A stretch of 64,000 nucleotides of DNA. It comes from Rugalucina vietnamica (taxonomy: Eukaryota; Mollusca; Bivalvia; Lucinida; Lucinidae). Where the stretch lies: the NCBI GenBank assembly GCA_964017185.1, contig OZ024877.1, positions 258,501 to 322,500 on the forward strand, in the 5' to 3' direction. Numbering within the stretch: position 1 is the first letter of the stretch; each line of letters begins with the position of its first letter. The position numbers and the translations under genes were made by a program. This document shows positions 43,878 to 55,856 of the stretch, one piece after another. The notes under the pieces are model-generated. The model ran no database searches. It was not told where the DNA came from and saw only the letters and a list, made by a program, of their open reading frames with translations.

Positions 43878-45886
43878 CTTTTTAGCTCACCTGAGCCGTT
43901 AGGCTCACAAGGTGAGCTTATAGGATGGCCATGATCCGGCGTCCGTCCGTCCGTCGTCCGTCCGTCGTCGTCCGTCCGTCGTCCGTCCACAATTTCAAAG
44001 ATCTTCTTCTCTGAAACCGCTTGGCCAACCAAAGCCAAATTTAATATGAAGCATTTATAGGAAGGGGGAACCAATGTGTATATAAGAAATCCAGGTCACA
44101 TGACCAAGATGGCTGCCATGCCCATATATGGTAAAAACCCTTCAAAAATCTTCTTCTCCAGAACCGGTGGACTGATTTCAACGAAACTTGGCATGAAGCA
44201 TCGATGGCTCAAGCACTACAATGTATATATAAATCATGACCCTGTGATGACCTTGACCTATTTTACGGCAAGGTCAACATAGATCGCCAATGCATTTGAA
44301 TGGGGATAACTTTTAAAATGTTATTTAAAATCATTTAAAGTGAAAGTCTTGCAGGAAATGGGCAGTAGGACTGAATATTAATGATTCTGAAAAAAAATGG
44401 ACCCCAGGGGCTCATATGCCCCCCACCCTGGGGCAATATACATGTCTATTACCATAATATTCAAACATCATCTCCTCTGAAACCGCTTGGCCAATCAAAG
44501 CCAAATTTTATGTGAAACATCAATAGGAAGGGGTAATCAATGTGTATATAAATAATCCAGATCACATGACCAAGATGGCCGCAATGCCCATATATGGTAA
44601 AAACCCTTCAAAAATCTTCTTCTCCAGAACCGGTGGATCGATTTCAACGAAACTTGGCATGAAGCACCGATGGCTCAAGTACTACAATGTGTATATAAAT
44701 CATGACCCTGTAATGACCTTGACCTTTTTTAATGGCACGGTCAACATAGGTCGCCAATGCAATTGAATAGGTAAAACTTTTGAAATGTCATTTAAAGTGA
44801 AAGTCTTGCAGGAAATGGGCAGTAGGACTGAATATTAATGATTCTGAAAAAAACTGGACTCCAGGGGCTCATCTACCCCCACCCCGGGGCAATATACATG
44901 TATATTAGCATAATATTCAAACATCTTCTCCTCTGAAACCGCTTGGCGAATCAAAGCCAAATTTTATGTGAAGCATCTATGGAATGGGGGAATTAATGTG
45001 TATATAAATTATCTAGTTCACATGACCAAGATGGCTGCCATGCCCATATATGGTAAAAACCCTTCAAAAATCTTCTTCTCCAAATCTGGTGGACCGATTT
45101 CAAAGAAACTTGGCATGAAGCACCAATGGCTGAAGTACTACAATGTATTTATAAATCATGACCCTGTGGTGACCTTTACCTATTTTACGACAAGGTCAAC
45201 ATAGGTGGCCAATGCATTGGAATGGGGAAAACTTTTAAAAAGTCATTTGAGGTGAAAATCTTGCAGGAAATGGGTAGTAGGACTAAATATTAATGATTCT
45301 GAAAAAGAAAATGGACCTAAGGGCTCATATGCCCACACCCCGGGGCAATATACATGTATATTACCATAATATTCAAACATCTTCTCCTCTGAAATCACTT
45401 GGCCAGTTGAAGCCAAATTTTATGTGAAGTATCTATGGGGGAACCAATGTGTATATTAATAATCTAGGTCACATGACCAAGATGGCCACCATGCCCATAT
45501 ATGGTAAAAAACCTTCAAATATCTTCTCTGTAACCAATAGATTGATTTCAATGAAATTTGGCGTGAAGCATCCATGGCTAAAGTATTACAATGTATATAT
45601 AAATCATGTCCCTGTGATGACCTTGACCAAGTTTATGGCAAGGTCAACATGGGTTGCCCATGCATTTGAATGGGAAAAACTGTTAAAATGTCATTTGAAG
45701 GGAAAAGCCAGCAAGAGCCAAGAAATTGGCAAATGGACAGAATATTGATTATTCTGAAAAAAGAAAACGGCCCAAGGGCTTCATCTGCCCCTGCACTGGG
45801 GTTAAAAACCATAATGTTCAAACATGTTTATTGGTATATGCAGCAGACTCAGGTGAGCGTTTACAGGACCATTGGTCCTCTGGTTT
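43878..45886 (+). mobile_element. Hairpin-ended element with four tandem cores
   Basis: Left hairpin, a long (CCGT)n tract at 43937-43990, four cores of about 460 bp and the right end with GGACCATTGGTCC. It is the longest copy here. Confidence 0.75.
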
Positions 45887-46789
45887 TAGCTTTTGAACAA
45901 AAATCTGGTTTTCTCATGATGCAGTCCGTGTGTCCATTAACTTGGGGAAATAAATTAGGAATTTCATAGGGGAAAATAGTTTGAAGAGAGCAGACCCTGT
46001 TCAGGTCTTGAGTTTTGGCTTCCTTAGTGCAATGGTCTAGTTATAGATCTTGGCCCTCCGGGACAAGTCCAACAAACCCCATCTCAGTCATGTTGTTTCA
46101 CTGAACAAGATGCATGTAATTGAGCTACCCCTAAGTACTAGTTCTTACCTAAGAAACAAAGTCTCAGTCCAGAAATATTGTTCAAATGACTATTCACTCA
46201 CTGGTAAACATGAAATATGCTACATATAACTCCTTGCATTTATACGCACTGAAACTATCTTTAATTCAGCATGGTTTTATATCAAAAACCAAAAAAACAT
46301 AGGATCTTAGATACAATAATTGTTTATCAATTTGAAATGCAAATAGATATACTTTCTGTTGCCCTTTAGGGGTCATCTTGGTCAATTGTGTGAAAATACA
46401 TCAACCCCATATTAGATTACAATTGACAGGTCAAGCATCTTTTCAGCAGCCAAAACAAACCACTCTCAAACATCATAAAATTTACAATTGCTTTAAATGG
46501 CATGTTATCCAATATTGATTTCAATTAAACTGGTCAGCTGTCACACAAATTATATGGGAGGGACTTAGGTTTATCTACCAGCTTGAGCATTGGCTAATCA
46601 TTGGCTATGCTCAGTCAGATGCTGCTGTCTTGAGGTTAGTTTAGTTCACTTTATACTACAAAGGTTTACATAGACTTTGAAGTCCTGATTTAGAAACACT
46701 TGATGTTAGCCGATCTTTGATGTAGCAATGCCAGTTTAACGGACTAATGCCTAAGAAAGTTTGATGGCGTGCTCCTATTATGAATTTTG
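45887..46789. other. Spacer without recognised features
   Basis: AT-rich, no coding frame or repeat that I can place. Confidence 0.4.
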
Positions 46790-47505
46790 CTATAAATAGC
46801 AAAAACCTCTTCTCCAGAAATAAAAGGTCTATGATTTTGAAACTTGGCATGAAGCATAAGGCGATGGAGCTCTACAAAATTTATATAAATCATGACCCTG
46901 GATGACCTTGACCTATTTTATGGCAAGGTCAACATAGGTCGCTCATTAATTTGAATGGGGAAAATTGTCAAAATGTCATTTGAACATAAAAACTTGAAGG
47001 AAATGGGCAAATGGACTGAAGATTTGTGATGCTTAAAAATTTGTACCACAGGGGCTGGTAAGTAAGTAAGTAAGTAAAGTCTTTATTTTAAAAGAGGGTG
47101 ACAACATTTAGCAGGATTTACATAAATAGGTATATGTAAAAGCTAATCTTCCATGCCCCCACCCTAGTGCAATATACATGTATTTTATCATAATATTCAA
47201 AGATCTTCTTCCCAGAAACCGCTTGGCCAATCAAAGCCAAATTTGATATGAAGTATCTATAGGAAGGGGGAACCAATGTGTACATAAATAATTAAGGTTA
47301 CATGACCAAGATGGCCGCATGCCCATATATGGTAAAAGCCCTTCGAAAATCTTCTCCGGACATGTAGCTTTATGGACTAGAGTACTACAATGTGTACATA
47401 AATTATGACCCTGTGATGACCTTGACCTATATTACGGCAAGGTCATGTTTATTGGTATATAACGCAGATCTCAGGTGAGCGTTTACAGGACCATTGGTCC
47501 ACTTG
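46790..47505 (+). mobile_element. Degenerate tandem-core element
   Basis: Two partial cores and the right end are present, with an unrelated insertion carrying (TAAG)n near 47057-47145. Confidence 0.6.
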
Positions 47506-48039
47506 TCTGGCACACAATTCTTCCATGAAGATTTGATCTTGAAAATATTTTTGCTCTTCTTCCTCTTCTGCTGATTCAACGGGGGTGAAAGAAAAGTGCA
47601 CTTAGTACTGCTAGCCTGCCCCTGGGTGGTTTGACCTCCCTGACATGATCTTATCTGTTGTGGAAGTAAAGCACTTACTAGCGAACAACAAATTCTCCAA
47701 TATCTCTCCTCCGCTACATGCAGGCTGATAAAAAATTCTATAACATCTGTATAAGGTGTTTTTGAATAGATTAATTCCAAAAGCTGCATAGCACATTTTA
47801 CCCTCATACAAGACACTTTCATGCTTTTTTGAAACTTTTATTTGGGCTTTAATATCATACATTTGTGCCCAGAAAAAAATGTATTATTAATTTTGTGTTT
47901 ATCTTGTAACATTTGGGTGCATATTGTCACAGCTTGAATATATTCATATAGTATGGTACTTGAGACGCAGTTTGGAAATGAGACTGACGCAGGGTCTCTG
48001 TATCCTTTCTTTATGCATGGTTAGTCAACAAAAGTTAGA

Positions 48040-48490
48040 TATTAATGCTCTGGCTCACAAGGTGAGCTTATAGGATGGCCGTGATCCAACGTCCGGCCGT
48101 GATCCAACGTCCGCCCGTTGTCCACAATTTTAAAGTCGTTCTTGTCGTCGTGGTTGTCCACAATGTTCCAACTACATGTATTCTCCTCTGAAACCGCAGA
48201 CCCAATCATAGCTAAACTTCATGTGGGGCATCCTTTAAAAGGAAAGGGGAATTAAAGTTTGTATATAAAATGGTCCAGGTCATATCACCAAGATGGCCAC
48301 CAGGGCTATAAATAGCAAAAGCATAAAAATTCCTTCTCTGTAACCGGTTGACATCAATTTCAACGAAGCTATGTAACATCAGGGACTCCAGCCCAACATT
48401 GTTTATGTAAATTATGACCTTCGGTTGACCTTTAACTATTTTATGACGAGGACAAATTTGGCAATAAAAGCTTTTCAATAGGAAAATTAT
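48040..48490 (+). mobile_element. Degenerate tandem-core element, left part
   Basis: 'ggctcacaaggtgagcttat' and a diverged core with 'accaagatggccaccagg'. Confidence 0.55.
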
Positions 48491-48492
48491 TA

Positions 48493-48785
48493 AAAGGTAC
48501 AAGTAAGCAATGATCAGGAAACGGCGCAATCAGGAAGAAATGCCCACTCCATAAACGGAGGGGTGGGAAAAAACTGAAATGACACTTAGGTACTTATACC
48601 AAGAAAACATATCGTAAGCCGAGTGAGCAGCTATTCCCCAATAGGCGGCCACTCAGTTACCCGAACTGAACTAAAAGTATAAAACGTACATAAGGCTCAA
48701 GCAGCACACAATTCGACTCCAAAACACAAAACAAATAGAACCGCAACAGAAGTATTAACTTTGGATTTTAGGAAAAGTTTTGTGG
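48493..48785 (-). mobile_element. Old PLE terminal module
   Basis: A reverse copy of the terminal module, diverged, starting 'aaaaggtacaagtaagc'. Confidence 0.78.
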
Positions 48786-48912
48786 TATGTGACCTAAAAG
48801 TTACTTGATGCAGACAACTTATTGAGTAATAATAATAATTAAATTAATTCATATATTTTACGAGGATAATCTTAAACGTAATTAGCACAACAAAGTTGTT
48901 ATAATACTACTA

Positions 48913-50070
48913 AAAAGGTACAACTAGGCAATGATCAGGAAATGGCGCAATCAGAAAGAAATTCCCACTCCATAAACCGAGGGATGGGAAAAACCTAAAA
49001 TAACATTTAGGTAAAACATATCGTTAGCCGAGTGAGCAGCTATTCCCCAATAGGCGGCCACTCAGTTACCCTAACTGCAATAGAATATGAAAACGTACAT
49101 AAGGCTCAAGCAGCACAAAATTCGACACATAACACTTAGAACCACAACAGAAGTATCGCGATGGAACGATCAGTAATATAAAATTACTTGTGGGGGGGGG
49201 GGTTAAACCGGTTTTACAGGCGCCTAACCTCACCCTCATCTTCTGCAGTGGTTCACAACATTTAGTTAGTTGTTCGGTCCTTGTGGTGAATCTCTAACTA
49301 GTGAAGGACAAACAAATAAATCATGATAATTACCGGCGTGCAATTAAAGAAGGCAGCATAGCCATCAACCATGATTGGGTTAAAATCTAAGCATGCAGAC
49401 TGTCGTGTAACATTCAAGTTATAACCTATACGTGTTATGATTTTTCTGAATTGAAAAGAAAAAAATATTCCTTCCTATAAGTTTCTTAAATTTGTAAACC
49501 AAGTCACCATAAAATTCTGGTTCTGAAAGGCCCTCTCGTAAATGCGTCTTTAGCTCAACATTAAATAGTGTCTGCGATAAAATTTAGAAAATGTTTTTCG
49601 AAGTTTATGATACCGATAGCCCTGTTGGAGAAGTTTGGCTGTTAAACATTTATTTCGCGCGTTGAATCCGCTACATGATTGCAGACTAGCAAACCTGATA
49701 AGTTGCGAAATGTATACACCATACGAAGCACGGCGATGAACGTCACCATCCAAAAACGGAAAAATTACTATATCAAAATCAAAGTCATCGCGTTTATCAT
49801 AAATCTTAGAAGAAACAAATCTATTTGCAATAGAAAGAAGTAAATCCAAAAAGGGGGCTTCGGTATCTGTGATCATCTGTGGTGTTGGCTTTATTTAACT
49901 GTAGTTAGATGGATAAATTTGATTGACCATGCCTTCAAAATAAGGATGGTCAATGTTCAAAAGGTCATCGAGATACCTAGAAGTCGAATTAAAGACCTCG
50001 ATAACATCAGTTTGATTGTCATGGTTAAGAGAATCCATGAAATCTCTTTCGTAGCAGAATAAAAATTTGA
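48913..50070 (-). mobile_element. Old PLE copy with broken RT
   Basis: A reverse copy with the 3' region, then a deletion (near 49330), then RT coding pieces. The frame is interrupted: one piece (49550-49876) holds the DTEAPFLDL-like part and another (49895-50128) the RYLDDLLN box, with stops between. It is a pseudogene. Confidence 0.8.
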
Positions 50071-50129
50071 ACGTACATTTTCTGGCATTGTGGCCCATAT
50101 GGTAAAAACCTCGCCACAAACATAACAAA

Positions 50130-50666
50130 GTGCAGTCCCCCAGATCTTAAAATGACATGTAGCTGCTAAGCACTGGGCGCTAAAGCATGGCCTTGCTTGG
50201 AGTGACTTTGACCTTGAAATTATGAGCTTTGGGTGGCCTTGACAAAATGCTCATCAAAAGGCAAAAACATGTACATAAAATATTGAATAAATAATGACAT
50301 ATGGGAGAATTCTGACCTTTATACAACAGGGTTTAAACCAATTCCCCATGTTTTTGAAGGTGGCAAAATGCTACAAAGCCAATTTGATGAAAACTTGCTG
50401 GAGATTTCCAAGTTTACTTTAAAAGGATCTCTACTGACAAAATTAGAAAAGTCCCAAAAAGCCTAAAATCAAGGAATTAATTTTTAAAACATACTCGTAT
50501 TTAAGCAAATTTTAAACTCTATTACAACCGCGCAAATACCAGCTTAGCAATTCACAAGTTTCAGACAACTCAAAATCCGCTGTGAAAGACAAGAAATTGA
50601 CAGTCCACAACAGTTATCCAGGTGCAATTTAAATATAGAAAAAGTTGTTCATTTCTTTAAAATGAT
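50130..50666. other. Spacer between a PLE remnant and the LINE
   Basis: It has weak similarity to the tandem-core element near 50090-50240 and is otherwise unassigned. Confidence 0.35.
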
Positions 50667-51349
50667 AGTTCGTCTCTCACTAATGAGAAAGACCATCATT
50701 ATTTCTTGAATAGTGCTGATGTGTGTTGGTGAGTTCTTTGATGGCTGACTAGGCCAATTCTGGCTCTAAACTGTCGGTTGCAAGTAGAGCAAGTCAATGT
50801 CATAGAGTCTGATGGTGGCACATTTGTTTTGGCTTTGCGCTCTCTTCGCTTTCTTTCAGCTTCACAGATTCTCTTCTTTTCATAAAGAGCTGCTCCTTTG
50901 TTGATGAGACCTCGCCACTTTGATCTGAGCCGCCTGTGTGCAGGTCTGCAACTACAGCTCCCAGTGTGTCCTACACCTGCTGCTTCGCCACTCGCCCATC
51001 GCCACAGGACTTTGTAGGTATGTGGGTGCAAGTGTGATGAAATTGTTGTGTATGCAAGTGCTTGTGTGTTGAGAAATAAGATGACATGCGCTATGAAATT
51101 GGATTATAGTGAGGAAGAGGTGCGCAACGTCAACCTCACTCTCTAGTCCTCGCCCAGCTGCGCCCAGAGGCAAGACACAGGTCAAGACGTCTGGAGTTGG
51201 GTTTGGATGCAGTGGATGACCGTAACATCTTTAGTGCCTTGTCACGCTCTGCATGTTCCACAACATGTTGCTGTATCGCTTTCTGAACCGTTGAATCAGG
51301 TGATTTCTTCCGCTCCATCTACCGAAACAGTCTTTGCATATCTGGACTG
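50667..51349 (-). pseudogene. Internally deleted tandem copy of the LINE
   Basis: In sense order, 5' region 51349-50929 (same as 55249-54829) is joined at 'gatc' to the last 260 bp of the element. All endonuclease and RT coding is lost. A 110-residue chimeric frame (50699-51031) keeps the C2H2 finger. Identity to the intact copy is very high. Confidence 0.85.
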
Positions 51350-51383
51350 ATAGTTCGTCTCTCACTAATGAGAAAGACCATCA

Positions 51384-54300
51384 TTATTTCTTGAATAGTG
51401 CTGATGTGTGTTGGTGAGTTCTTTGATGGCTGACTAGGCCAATTCTGGCTCTAAACTGTCGGTTGCAAGTAGAGCAAGTCAATGTCATAGAGTCTGATGG
51501 TGGCACATTTGTTTTGGCTTTGCGCTCTCTTCGCTTTCTTTCAGCTTCACAGATTCTCTTCTTTTCATAAAGAGCTGCTCCTTTGTTGATGAGACCTCGC
51601 CACTTTGATCGTTCCTGTGCAGTCTGTTCCCAGGACCCCATTGGTATTTCGAAATCCTTCAGAGAGGCTTTGAGGGTGTCTTTGTAGCGTTTCTTCTGGC
51701 CACCTTGAGAGCGCTTTCCCTCCTGTAGTTCTCCATAGAAAACTTTCTTTGGAAGTCGCGCATCAGGCATTCTTATAACATGGCCAGTCCATCTTAGCTG
51801 TGCTAGCTTTAAGACTGTATGCATGCTTTGCATCCCTGCTTTCGTCAGGACCTCTGTGTCTGGAATCTTGTCCTGCCACTTGATTTTTAACAACTTTCTC
51901 AAACAGCTTAAGTGGAAATGGTTAAGTCTCTTTGCATGGCGTTGGTATACTGTCCAGGTCTCACATGCATACAAGAGGGTTGGCAGTACCACAGCCTTGT
52001 AGACTTTCAGCTTGGTGTCAAGCTTGATTCCATTTCGCTCCCAGACATTTGCACGGAGTCGTCCGAATGCCACACTAGCCTTTGCAATTCTGGCAGTGAT
52101 CTCATCATCAATATGCACTGCTCTGGAGAGAGTGCTTCCCAGGTAGGTGAACTTGTCAACAACTTTCAGTTTTTGCCCATTCACAGTGATGGTTGGTTCA
52201 TTATATGGCTTTCCGGGCGCTGGTTGGTGTACAACCTCTGTCTTTTTTGTGCTGATTGTGAGATCATAGTTATCACATGACTGTGAGACTTGATCCATGG
52301 CTCTTTGCATTTTTGCCTCTGTGCTGGCATTCTTATCCATATCATCTGCATAGAGGAGCTCATCTAGCGCATCAGTCTGGACCTTAGTTTTGGCTTGCAA
52401 CCTTCTGAGGTTGAATATGTTGCCATCAAAACGGTACCTGATTGGAAAACCAGTGTCACTGTCCTGAAAAGCATCCATAAGCATGGCAGAAAACATCATG
52501 CTGAACAGTGTTGGTGCCAGAACACAGCCTTGTTTGACCCCATTTGTTACTTCAAATGGTTCAGAGAACTCTTCATCATTTTGCACACGTGCCTGCATGC
52601 CATCATGAAACTGCCGCACCATTGCTATGAATCTGGGTGGACAGCCAAACTTGGCCATGATTTTCCAGAGTCCATCACGACTAACAGTGTCAAAAGCTTT
52701 GGTGAGGTCAACAAACGTCATGTATAGATCTACATTCTGTTCTTGGCATTTCTCCTGAAGCTGTCTTGCTGTGAATATCATGTCTATTGTCCCTCTGTCT
52801 TTTCTGAATCCACATTGACTTTCTGGGATAAGTCCCGTCTGATCAAGATGAACATTCAGACGATTCAACAGAATTTTTGCAAGTATCTTCCCAGCAATTG
52901 ATAGGAGGGAGATGCCTCTGTGATTGTCACAGACTTGAGGATTTCCTTTCCGCTTGTATAGGTGGATTATGGATGCATCCTTAAATTCTTGTGGGATAGC
53001 CTCCTTTCTCCACATACAGTGAAACAACTCTGTCAGTTTCTCTGCCATGGGTAGCCCCCCAGCCTTGTAAACTTCGGCAGGAATTGCATCTGCACCTGGG
53101 GCTTTGCCAGATGATAGTTGTTGAACTGCTTTTCTTGTTTCCGTAACGGTAGGAAATTCATCTAACAGAACATTGCACTCTATCTGTGGGAGTCTGTCGA
53201 TTGCATCCTCATTGATGCTTGATGGTCGATTAAGCACACTATTGAAGTGTTCTGCCCACCTTTCCAAGATAGCTTCTTTATCTGTGAGAAGAGTGTTTCC
53301 ATCTGCACTGAGCAATGTGGTGGCTCCAGAACTCTTTGGACCATAAATGGTTTTCAGTGCATCATGAAATTTCTTCATGTCCTTTCTATCCGCAAAAGAC
53401 TGAATTTCTTCTGTTTTCTTCCTCAGCCAGGAATCTTGCATGTCCCTAAGCTTGGTCTGGACTGTCTTACAAATGTTGCTGTAGGCTGCTTTCTTTGATA
53501 CTGAGCTAGTATCATCTTGATGTGCCTTGTGCAATCGGTGCTTTTCTTCAAGAAGCCTCTGAATTTCGTCATCATTCTCATCAAACCAGTCTTGATGTTT
53601 GCGAGATGGATGGCCTAAGGTGCTTGCAGCTGAAGAAAGAACTGTTTTATGGAAAACTGTCCAGTTTTCTTCGGGGTCCTCTGATCTGAGATTCATTGCA
53701 TCCAGTTGGTTGCAAATGTCTGTTAAGAAATCTTGTCTCATGCTGTCTTTATTCAGCTTTGAGACATCCAGTCTCTTAGGAGCTTTCTTGCCTTGAGGTC
53801 GCCTCGCAGGCTGTATTCTTAGGTTGAGTTTGCTGACAACCAGTCTATGATCTGTCCAGCAGTCTGCACCACACATAGTCTTTGTCACTTTAACATCCTG
53901 CCTGTCTGTTCTCCGCACTATGACATAGTCTATGAGATGCCAGTGTTTGGAACGGGGATGCATCCAGGATGTTTTGTTCCTATTAGGTAGACGGAAGACT
54001 GTGTTGGTGATTAGAAGGTCATGTTCAGCACACTTCCTGAGAAGCAAGAGACCATTGCTGTTGCACTTTCCAACCCCTTCTGGACCTATAACTCCTTCCC
54101 AGGTCTGGTGGTCTGTACCCACTCTGGCATTAAAGTCGCCAAGAAGGATAAGCTTGTCTGTGCGGGGTGTTGCAGAAATAACATTGTCTAGGTCATCATA
54201 GAACTTGTCCTTGACCTCATCTGGATTGGTCATTGTGGGTGCATAAGCACTGACAATAGTTGCATGTTTATTGCCTGACAGAGGAAGTCTCAATGTCATT

Positions 54301-54575
54301 AGACGGTCATTAATGCCTTTTGGCAATCCTGACAGCTTACCAACAAGTTCTGTTTTGATGGCAAAGCCAACTCCTGCTTCACGCCTCTCTTCACTTTTGC
54401 GTCCACTCCAGAAGAAGGTGTATCCAGCACCAACTTCTTTGATCTCCCCAACATCTGCGAACCGAGTCTCACTCAATGCAGCTATCTGTATATCATACCT
54501 CCCAAGTTCTCTGCCCACAAGGGCCGTTCTACGCTGTGGTCTATCTGACCCAGCATTGTCCATTAAAGTACGCAC
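51384..54575 (-). CDS. LINE ORF: APE endonuclease, reverse transcriptase, C2H2 finger
   Basis: An intact 1063-residue frame. The apurinic-like endonuclease spans residues 1-250 (ALSETR at 33-38, LLGDFNARV about 144-152, HLIDYV about 213, TDHRLV at 241-246). The reverse transcriptase has FRKDRGTIDMIF, motif A FVDLTKAFDTVSR, motif B GVKQGCVLAPTLF and motif C LLYADDM. The C-terminal part includes LLYACETWTVYQRHAKRLN and KIKWQDKIPDTEVL. A C2H2 finger at 1034-1054 closes the protein (CSTC, 12 residues, HQRTH). The conserved endonuclease start AWNVRTL is read in frame just before the first Met, and the frame stays open back to about 54661. The true start may therefore lie upstream or be non-AUG. 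The clade is uncertain. The copy looks young and possibly competent. Confidence 0.88.
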   Translation of the reverse strand: MRTLMDNAGSDRPQRRTALVGRELGRYDIQIAALSETRFADVGEIKEVGAGYTFFWSGRKSEERREAGVGFAIKTELVGKLSGLPKGINDRLMTLRLPLSGNKHATIVSAYAPTMTNPDEVKDKFYDDLDNVISATPRTDKLILLGDFNARVGTDHQTWEGVIGPEGVGKCNSNGLLLLRKCAEHDLLITNTVFRLPNRNKTSWMHPRSKHWHLIDYVIVRRTDRQDVKVTKTMCGADCWTDHRLVVSKLNLRIQPARRPQGKKAPKRLDVSKLNKDSMRQDFLTDICNQLDAMNLRSEDPEENWTVFHKTVLSSAASTLGHPSRKHQDWFDENDDEIQRLLEEKHRLHKAHQDDTSSVSKKAAYSNICKTVQTKLRDMQDSWLRKKTEEIQSFADRKDMKKFHDALKTIYGPKSSGATTLLSADGNTLLTDKEAILERWAEHFNSVLNRPSSINEDAIDRLPQIECNVLLDEFPTVTETRKAVQQLSSGKAPGADAIPAEVYKAGGLPMAEKLTELFHCMWRKEAIPQEFKDASIIHLYKRKGNPQVCDNHRGISLLSIAGKILAKILLNRLNVHLDQTGLIPESQCGFRKDRGTIDMIFTARQLQEKCQEQNVDLYMTFVDLTKAFDTVSRDGLWKIMAKFGCPPRFIAMVRQFHDGMQARVQNDEEFSEPFEVTNGVKQGCVLAPTLFSMMFSAMLMDAFQDSDTGFPIRYRFDGNIFNLRRLQAKTKVQTDALDELLYADDMDKNASTEAKMQRAMDQVSQSCDNYDLTISTKKTEVVHQPAPGKPYNEPTITVNGQKLKVVDKFTYLGSTLSRAVHIDDEITARIAKASVAFGRLRANVWERNGIKLDTKLKVYKAVVLPTLLYACETWTVYQRHAKRLNHFHLSCLRKLLKIKWQDKIPDTEVLTKAGMQSMHTVLKLAQLRWTGHVIRMPDARLPKKVFYGELQEGKRSQGGQKKRYKDTLKASLKDFEIPMGSWEQTAQERSKWRGLINKGAALYEKKRICEAERKRRERKAKTNVPPSDSMTLTCSTCNRQFRARIGLVSHQRTHQHTSALFKK

Positions 54576-55240
54576 ATTCCATGCGCCAATACGTAAGGGA
54601 ATTACTCTAGCTTTTTTCTTTGTATTTCGACCGCTTAAGGGGATCCCCGCTGATCGCGGTTAACCAGCCAGGGGGTTTGAAGCAGGCAATTGTTTAGGGC
54701 ACCTTTTCTAGCCCCTTCCCCATGCTACGGGGGTGAGCAGTGCGGTCCTAAATAGGTCTGCTCAGTCGCTCAGCCGACTGCCGAATTCTGCTTACTGCTT
54801 CTCCTCACAGAAAGCGACCATTAGAACTGAGCCGCCTGTGTGCAGGTCTGCAACTACAGCTCCCAGTGTGTCCTACACCTGCTGCTTCGCCACTCGCCCA
54901 TCGCCACAGGACTTTGTAGGTATGTGGGTGCAAGTGTGATGAAATTGTTGTGTATGCAAGTGCTTGTGTGTTGAGAAATAAGATGACATGCGCTATGAAA
55001 TTGGATTATAGTGAGGAAGAGGTGCGCAACGTCAACCTCACTCTCTAGTCCTCGCCCAGCTGCGCCCAGAGGCAAGACACAGGTCAAGACGTCTGGAGTT
55101 GGGTTTGGATGCAGTGGATGACCGTAACATCTTTAGTGCCTTGTCACGCTCTGCATGTTCCACAACATGCTGCTGTATCGCTTTCTGAACCGTTGAATCA
55201 GGTGATTTCTTCCGCTCCATCTACCGAAACAGTCTTTGCA

Positions 55241-55853
55241 TATCTGGACTAGGCATATCCAGACACACAGGTTTGATTTTGGAGTTTCCTTCTCCTAGAT
55301 GAATTGCTGGCCACAGCTGAAGAGCTCCATCTACCCTTCCTTAGGTTTTGTTTAGAGACCTGTAAACTCCTAGGAGGACTGTCAACCAAGACTAATGAGT
55401 TCCCCCTGCCCAGCTAGATTTTTGTGTAGAGAACTAGCTTAACTCCTAGATGAGTTGCCTTCCAAGGCTAACGAGCCCCATCTGCACCGCATGACAACAG
55501 GTAGTACTGATTACATGTTACAGTAGCAGTTAAACTGACCTGACCAGTATATCTGGACTAGGCATATCCAGACACACAGGTTTGATTTTGGAGTTTCCTT
55601 CTCCTAGATGAATTGCTGGCCACAGCTGAAGAGCTCCATCTACCCTTCCTTAGGTTTTGTTTAGAGACCTGTAAACTCCTAGGAGGACTGTCAACCAAGA
55701 CTAATGAGTTCCCCCTGCCCAGCTAGATTTTTGTGTAGAGAACTAGCTTAACTCCTAGATGAGTTGCCTTCCAAGGCTAACGAGCCCCATCTGCACCGCA
55801 TGACAACAGGTAGTACTGATTACATGTTACAGTAGCAGTTAAACTGACCTGAC
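55241..55853 (-). repeat. Two 309-bp tandem monomers in the LINE 5' region
   Basis: Bases 55241-55549 and 55550-55853 are near-identical head-to-tail copies. They lie upstream of the LINE ORF, the position where promoter monomers sit in some LINEs. Confidence 0.88.
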
Positions 55854-55856
55854 ATT

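Larger units (their letters stand above)
51350..55856 (-). mobile_element. Nearly complete APE-type LINE
   Basis: It comprises the ORF above, a short 3' end (51350-51383, 'ttagtgagagacgaac' in sense) and a roughly 1.2-kb 5' region (54662-55856) that includes a 309-bp tandem repeat. A deleted copy follows directly on its 3' side. Confidence 0.8.

Noticed and set aside
47427-47862. Minus-strand frames of 131 and 83 codons
   Set aside because: They run across the right end of a tandem-core repeat and share no family similarity.
51912-54663. Several plus-strand frames opposite the LINE ORF
   Set aside because: They are shadows of the LINE frame, which has full endonuclease and RT motifs.
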